DNA of 10,373 nucleotides from JBFIHZ01 sp041601535. GTDB taxonomy: Bacteria; Pseudomonadota; Gammaproteobacteria; Xanthomonadales; SZUA-36. Numbering within the stretch: the first letter of the stretch is position 1; each line of letters begins with the position of its first letter. The stretch lies in NCBI GenBank assembly GCA_041601535.1, contig JBFIHZ010000122.1:1-10373 (forward strand), read 5' to 3'. The notes under the pieces were generated by a model. The model did not search any database. It had not been told where the DNA came from and saw only the letters and a list, made by a program, of their open reading frames with translations. Of the stretch, positions 6,805 to 10,373 are shown one piece after another. A program made the translations under genes and the position numbers.

Positions 6805-7619
6805 GGTCGTACCTCGATGCCGGCTTGCGCCAGGCGGAATTTGAGATCGGGAATGGCGATCTGGCCGCTGTGGAAAACGGTGGCGGCCAGCGCCGCATCG
6901 ACGTCGGCGCGTTGAAACGCATCTACAAAATGGGCCACTTCACCGGCGCCGCCCGAGGCCACCAGCGGGATGGGCAGGATTTTACGTGCCTGTGCCAACT
7001 GCTTCAGGTCATAACCGGCACGGGTGCCATCGGCGGACATGCAGTTCAGCACCACCTCGCCGGCACCGCGGTCCACCACCTCGGCCAGCCAGTCCATGGT
7101 GTGTCGTCCGGGGGTGCGCATCGCATCCGGCGTACCAGTATGGGAGCGCACGCTGTAGCCCTGGTCGTCGGCGATGGAGTCGACACCTACCACCACGCAC
7201 TGGCTGCCAAAAGCCTGTACCAGTTCATTGATCAGCTGAGGGCGTTCCAGTGCCGGGGTATTGATGGAGATTTTGTCCGCACCCTGGGTCAGCACCCGGC
7301 CGGCGTCGGCCACACTGCGAATGCCGCCGGCGACGCAAAACGGGATGTCGATGGTTTGCGAAACCTGCCGTACCCACTCGACGTCCACGCTGCGGCCCTC
7401 CGGGCTGGCGGTAATGTCGTAGAACACCAGTTCATCGGCGCCTTCGTCGCGGTAGCGGGCGGCCAGTTCGATGATGCCGCCCATGACCCGGTGATTGCGG
7501 AACTGCACACCCTTGACCACCTGGCCATCGCGCACGTCCAGGCAGGGGATCAGCCGGCGCGCTACGCCAGCATGCTGGCCGCGGTTGACGCCAGCCGTGA
7601 TGCTGTCGCGCTCGCTCAT
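6798..7619 (-). CDS. hisF: Imidazole glycerol phosphate synthase, cyclase subunit HisF
   Basis: A 273-residue TIM-barrel enzyme that uses ammonia delivered by HisH to turn PRFAR into IGP and AICAR, the latter returning to purine synthesis. The barrel begins at RRLIPCLDVRDGQVVKGVQF (21-40); the catalytic aspartates are D28 and D147 (VVVGVDS), equivalent to D11 and D130 in E. coli. It also has the family strings ELVFYDITAS, PFCVAGGIRS and LVASGGAG. It is longer than the usual roughly 258 because of 17 extra N-terminal residues. No ATG lies nearer the barrel, and the ATG at 7619 shares the classic ATGA overlap with the hisA stop, which supports it as the true start. It ends inside hisIE. Confidence 0.97.
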   Translation of the reverse strand: MSERDSITAGVNRGQHAGVARRLIPCLDVRDGQVVKGVQFRNHRVMGGIIELAARYRDEGADELVFYDITASPEGRSVDVEWVRQVSQTIDIPFCVAGGIRSVADAGRVLTQGADKISINTPALERPQLINELVQAFGSQCVVVGVDSIADDQGYSVRSHTGTPDAMRTPGRHTMDWLAEVVDRGAGEVVLNCMSADGTRAGYDLKQLAQARKILPIPLVASGGAGEVAHFVDAFQRADVDAALAATVFHSGQIAIPDLKFRLAQAGIEVRPC

Positions 7620-8350
7620 GCGGCCGCCACCAGCCCTTCTGCCAGCGTGAAACTGCCTTCCAGCAAGGCTTTGCCGGTAATGGCGGAGGCCACACCGGTT
7701 TGCTTCAGTTCGCGCAAGTCTTTCAGCCCCGACACGCCGCCCGAAGCCTGGATGGCCAGGCCGGGGTAGCGCTGCACCAGGTCACGATAGAGTTGCAGGT
7801 TGGGGCCGTGCATCGCGCCATCGCGGGAGATATCGGTGCAAAGCAGGTGCTTCAGGCCGTGCGCGCACAGTTCATCCAGCAAATCCCACAGGCTGCGCTT
7901 GCTGCCTTCGGTCCAGCCGTGCGTGCGGGGGTAGGGCACGCCGTCCTCATCAAACGTGATGTCCAGCGCGCTGACCAGGTGGTCGCTGCCGAATTCATCC
8001 AGCCAGCGAATAAAGCGCTCGGTCTGGGTCACGCAAACGGTGCCAATAACCACCCGGTCAGCACCGTGTTCCAGCCGCAAGCGGATATCATCGCCGGCCC
8101 GCACGCCGCCGCCGGTCTGGGTGGACAACGGGGCGCTTTTCAGCAGGTTGAACAGGGCTTTGGTGTCGGCGCCTTTACCGTCGCGCGAGGCGGCCAGATC
8201 CACCACGTGCAGCCATTCGGCACCGGCGGCGGCATACTGCCCGGCCAGTTGGCTGGCGCCGGCATCGTAAAACGTGCAGTCGTTGAAATCACCATGCCGC
8301 AGCCGCACGACATCGCCGTGCAGCAGATCAATGGCTGGAATCAGTTGCAT
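7616..8350 (-). CDS. hisA: ProFAR isomerase (phosphoribosylformimino-AICAR-P isomerase) HisA
   Basis: A 244-residue TIM-barrel enzyme, of normal family length, that isomerises ProFAR to PRFAR, the substrate of HisF/HisH. It starts MQLIPAIDLLHG with catalytic D8. The second catalytic aspartate is D130 (SALDIT), and T172 falls in CTDISRDG. The phosphate-binding strings TQTGGGVR (78-84) and QASGGVSG are present. The ATG at 8350 has AGGAG about nine bases upstream and follows hisH after 21 bases, the only real gap in this part of the operon. Its stop overlaps the hisF start by four bases. Confidence 0.97.
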   Translation of the reverse strand: MQLIPAIDLLHGDVVRLRHGDFNDCTFYDAGASQLAGQYAAAGAEWLHVVDLAASRDGKGADTKALFNLLKSAPLSTQTGGGVRAGDDIRLRLEHGADRVVIGTVCVTQTERFIRWLDEFGSDHLVSALDITFDEDGVPYPRTHGWTEGSKRSLWDLLDELCAHGLKHLLCTDISRDGAMHGPNLQLYRDLVQRYPGLAIQASGGVSGLKDLRELKQTGVASAITGKALLEGSFTLAEGLVAAA

Positions 8351-8371
8351 GGGTGTGTGCTCCTGCTCATA

Positions 8372-8968
8372 TCAGAGGTTCAGAAAGCCCTGCAACAGCC
8401 TGGCACCGGCTGCGGCGGAACGTTCGGGATGGAATTGCGCGCCATAGAAATTATTCTGCTTTACCAGTGCGCTGAACGGCTGGCCATGCGTGCTGCTGGC
8501 CAGGGTCCAGTCTCCAATGGGCGCTGCAAACGAATGGACGAAATAGAACCACTGGCTGTCCAGTGGCGCAGCCAGCGGATCCTGCCGGCCGGCGGCTGTC
8601 ACCGCCAGTTCGTTCCAGCCCATGTGCGGCACCCGTAATTTCGGGCCCGATTGTAATTGGTGCAGACGGGCCGGGATCACGCCCAGCATGTCGGCCTGAT
8701 CTTCGGGTGACCATTCAAACAGCAATTGCATACCCAGGCAGATGCCCAGCACCGGCTGAGCCAGTTGGCGGATCAGCTCCACCAGTTGATGTTCGCGCAA
8801 CATGTCCATCGCCCGGCCGGCTGAGCCCACGCCGGGCAGGATTACCCGGTCGGCCTTGCGGATGGCCGCCGCATCGGCGGTGAACACGGGTTCGGCGCCA
8901 AGCCGCCGCAGCGCATGCAGCACCGATGCAATATTGGCGCCACCGCTGTCCACCACCGCCAGGCTCAT
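8372..8968 (-). CDS. hisH: Imidazole glycerol phosphate synthase, glutamine amidotransferase subunit HisH
   Basis: A 198-residue class I glutaminase that releases ammonia from glutamine and passes it through the HisF barrel. The catalytic triad is clear: C77 in GICLGMQLL, and H180 with E182 in QFHPERS. The oxyanion-region sequence LPGVGSAG (44-51) and PHMGWN (114-119) are also typical. Length and start are normal. The ATG at 8968 shares one base with the hisB stop (TAATG), there is no good Shine-Dalgarno, and translation is probably coupled to hisB. Confidence 0.97.
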   Translation of the reverse strand: MSLAVVDSGGANIASVLHALRRLGAEPVFTADAAAIRKADRVILPGVGSAGRAMDMLREHQLVELIRQLAQPVLGICLGMQLLFEWSPEDQADMLGVIPARLHQLQSGPKLRVPHMGWNELAVTAAGRQDPLAAPLDSQWFYFVHSFAAPIGDWTLASSTHGQPFSALVKQNNFYGAQFHPERSAAAGARLLQGFLNL

Positions 8969-10047
8969 TACAGGCTGCCCTTGGTGCTGGGCATATCGAA
9001 ACCCTGCCGGGCCAGCGCCGGGCGCAGGGCGCGGCCGCAGCCTTTGAACAGTGCTTCCACCATGTGGTGGGTGTTCTCACCGCTGACCTGCAAGTGCAGC
9101 GCGGCGCGCAGTGACTGGCTCAGTGAGGCAAAGAAATGCCGCACCATTTCGGTTGACAGGCCACCGACTTCGGAGCGTTGAAACTCGGCATCAAACACCA
9201 GTGCCGGGCGCCCGGACAAATCCACCGCCACCTGCGCCAGAGACTCATCCATGGGCAGGGTAAAGCCATAGCGGCCAATGCCGCGGCGCTCGCCCAGAGC
9301 CTGGTCGAGGGCCTCGCCCAGGGCCAGGGCGCAATCTTCCACGGTGTGGTGTTCGTCAATTTCCAGGTCGCCGGCGCAACTCAACTCCAGCCGGAAACCC
9401 CCATGGCTGGCCAGCTGGTCCAGCATGTGATCGAAAAAGCCGATGCCGGTGTTGCACTGGCTGCTGCCAGGTGCATCCAGGTCCACGAACACCCGGATAT
9501 CGGTTTCATTGGTCTTGCGCTTCACCGTGGCCTGGCGCGGGCGGTTGAGCAGGCGGTGGGTGATGGTGGCCCAGCTGTCATGGCCTTCCGCCAGCCGTAA
9601 TCCGCCGATCCCCATATTGTTGGCCAGTTGCAGATCGGTGTCGCGGTCGCCGATGACCCAGCTGTCCTGCAGGTCAAGCTGGCCGGACTTCAGGTAATCC
9701 AGCACCATGCCGATATTGGGTTTGCGGTTGGGTGAATTCTCGTGCTCGAAGTGCGGGTCGATGTGCACCGCGGCAAAACGGATGCCCTGTGAAGAAAACA
9801 GCTGCATCATTTTTTCCTGCACCTGCTCGTACTGTTCCAGCGGGTAGCTGTCGGTGCCGAGGCCGTCCTGGTTGCTGACGATCACCAGTTCATAGCCGGC
9901 CGACTGCAGTTCCAGCAGCGCCGGTATCACACCGGTCACCAGTTCCAGCTTCTGCAGGGAATCGATTTGCTGATCCTCGGGTTCGATGATCAGGGTGCCG
10001 TCGCGGTCGATAAACAGAATCCGCCGTTTGCGGGTGTTGCGGCTCAT
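8968..10047 (-). CDS. hisB: Bifunctional histidinol-phosphatase / imidazoleglycerol-phosphate dehydratase HisB
   Basis: A 359-residue fusion for two late steps of histidine synthesis. Residues 1 to about 168 are a HAD-type histidinol-phosphatase: D14 and D16 in FIDRDGT, SNQDG (58-62), RKP with K109, and GDRDTD (133-138). Residues about 178-359 are the manganese-dependent dehydratase: FFDHMLD (204-210), DEHHTVED (231-238), STEM (298-301) and THHMVE (326-331). The order and length match E. coli HisB (355). Three of the four zinc ligands of the E. coli phosphatase loop are replaced here: D97, S105 and N107 stand for cysteines, and only H99 is kept. The start at 10047 is chosen over an ATG at 10080 because it forms an ATGA overlap with the hisC stop and begins right before the first HAD strand; GGAG lies 11 bases upstream. 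Confidence 0.96.
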   Translation of the reverse strand: MSRNTRKRRILFIDRDGTLIIEPEDQQIDSLQKLELVTGVIPALLELQSAGYELVIVSNQDGLGTDSYPLEQYEQVQEKMMQLFSSQGIRFAAVHIDPHFEHENSPNRKPNIGMVLDYLKSGQLDLQDSWVIGDRDTDLQLANNMGIGGLRLAEGHDSWATITHRLLNRPRQATVKRKTNETDIRVFVDLDAPGSSQCNTGIGFFDHMLDQLASHGGFRLELSCAGDLEIDEHHTVEDCALALGEALDQALGERRGIGRYGFTLPMDESLAQVAVDLSGRPALVFDAEFQRSEVGGLSTEMVRHFFASLSQSLRAALHLQVSGENTHHMVEALFKGCGRALRPALARQGFDMPSTKGSL

Positions 10048-10373
10048 GCTGGGGTGGTCTCCACGGGTGTTTGCTGCCATTGGTCAAGGGCCTGTTGCAG
10101 CGCGGCGTGGTCCGCCTGGCTGCCTACGGAAATGCGGATGCACGATTGCAGCGCCGGGTCATTGCGGTAGCCGCGCAGAATCACGCCCCGGACAGCGCAG
10201 TGCGCCAGCAGGCCATCGGCATCGTCGACTTCGATCAGAACAAAATTTGCTTCTCCCGGCCAGCAGGTGCGGATAAACGGGCGGTTTTGCAGCAGGCCCA
10301 GCAACTGGCGCTTGTTATCGGCCAGTTGCTGCAACATTTCATGCTGCCGTTGCATCAGGTCGGGCTGCAACAC
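10044..10373 (-). CDS. hisC: Histidinol-phosphate aminotransferase HisC, C-terminal part only
   Basis: The last 110 codons including the stop (109 residues) of a pyridoxal-phosphate aminotransferase; the rest, including the cofactor lysine, lies beyond the right edge. The visible part is the small C-terminal domain: PGEANFVLIEVDDADGL, GVILRGYRNDPAL and CIRISVGSQADH, in which the arginine of IRISVG is the conserved substrate phosphate/carboxylate-binding residue of this family. The leading GTG at the window edge is just an internal valine codon. The stop overlaps hisB by four bases. Gene order (hisC directly before hisB) supports the hisC call over other class I/II aminotransferases. Confidence 0.93.
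   Translation of the reverse strand: MLQPDLMQRQHEMLQQLADNKRQLLGLLQNRPFIRTCWPGEANFVLIEVDDADGLLAHCAVRGVILRGYRNDPALQSCIRISVGSQADHAALQQALDQWQQTPVETTPA

Noticed and set aside
6825..7769. Long open frame on the + strand opposite hisF and hisA
   Set aside because: Antisense shadow of two well-identified his genes in GC-rich DNA, with low-complexity composition and no recognisable domain. The similar frame at 7700-8638 is rejected for the same reason.
10048..10080. Longer HisB start at 10080
   Set aside because: The 11 added residues have no family counterpart, and the 10047 start gives the usual ATGA overlap with hisC.

Overview
This window looks like ordinary chromosomal DNA of a GC-rich gammaproteobacterium. 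That rests on an Enterobacteria/Xanthomonas-like histidine gene order (hisC-hisB-hisH-hisA-hisF-hisIE), a fused two-domain HisB, a fused HisIE and a gammaproteobacterial-type HisF. The genus cannot be named safely from the sequence. I see no phage, insertion sequence, CRISPR array, rRNA or tRNA.

Layout, left to right. (1) Positions 2-1489, + strand: a POT/PTR2 peptide transporter whose N-terminus lies outside the window, followed by a strong intrinsic terminator (1520-1550). (2) Positions 1687-4861, + strand: a two-gene unit of a predicted exported DUF885 metallopeptidase-like lipoprotein and a beta-CASP metallo-beta-lactamase-fold RNase-like protein. The two overlap by 11 bases. They are preceded by a candidate sigma70 promoter with a perfect GC palindrome in its spacer. 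(3) Positions 4878-5792, - strand, convergent: a MarR-type regulator fused to a GNAT acetyltransferase, with an AT-rich region and a candidate operator just upstream. (4) Positions 5793-6177: a non-coding stretch dominated by a very GC-rich, nested inverted-repeat element (5875-6088). (5) Positions 6178-10373, - strand: the distal part of a histidine biosynthesis operon, hisC (partial) to hisIE, with genes overlapping or nearly touching.

How the genes work together. The his genes encode most steps of histidine synthesis. HisI and HisE domains process PR-ATP and PR-AMP, HisA isomerises ProFAR, and HisH/HisF make IGP and AICAR. HisB dehydrates IGP and later dephosphorylates histidinol-phosphate, and HisC does the transamination between those two steps. 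hisG and hisD would be expected just beyond position 10373. The transporter and the DUF885 protein could both act in peptide use, but a terminator separates them, so this is only a theme and not a shared transcript.

Most notable points: the structured intergenic element with outer arms, three hairpins and a thrice-repeated GAGGCCG; a HisB phosphatase domain that has lost three of the four zinc ligands known from E. coli; a HisF with a 17-residue N-terminal extension; and the MarR-GNAT fusion with its putative autoregulatory site. I found no convincing undescribed defence or other multi-gene system.
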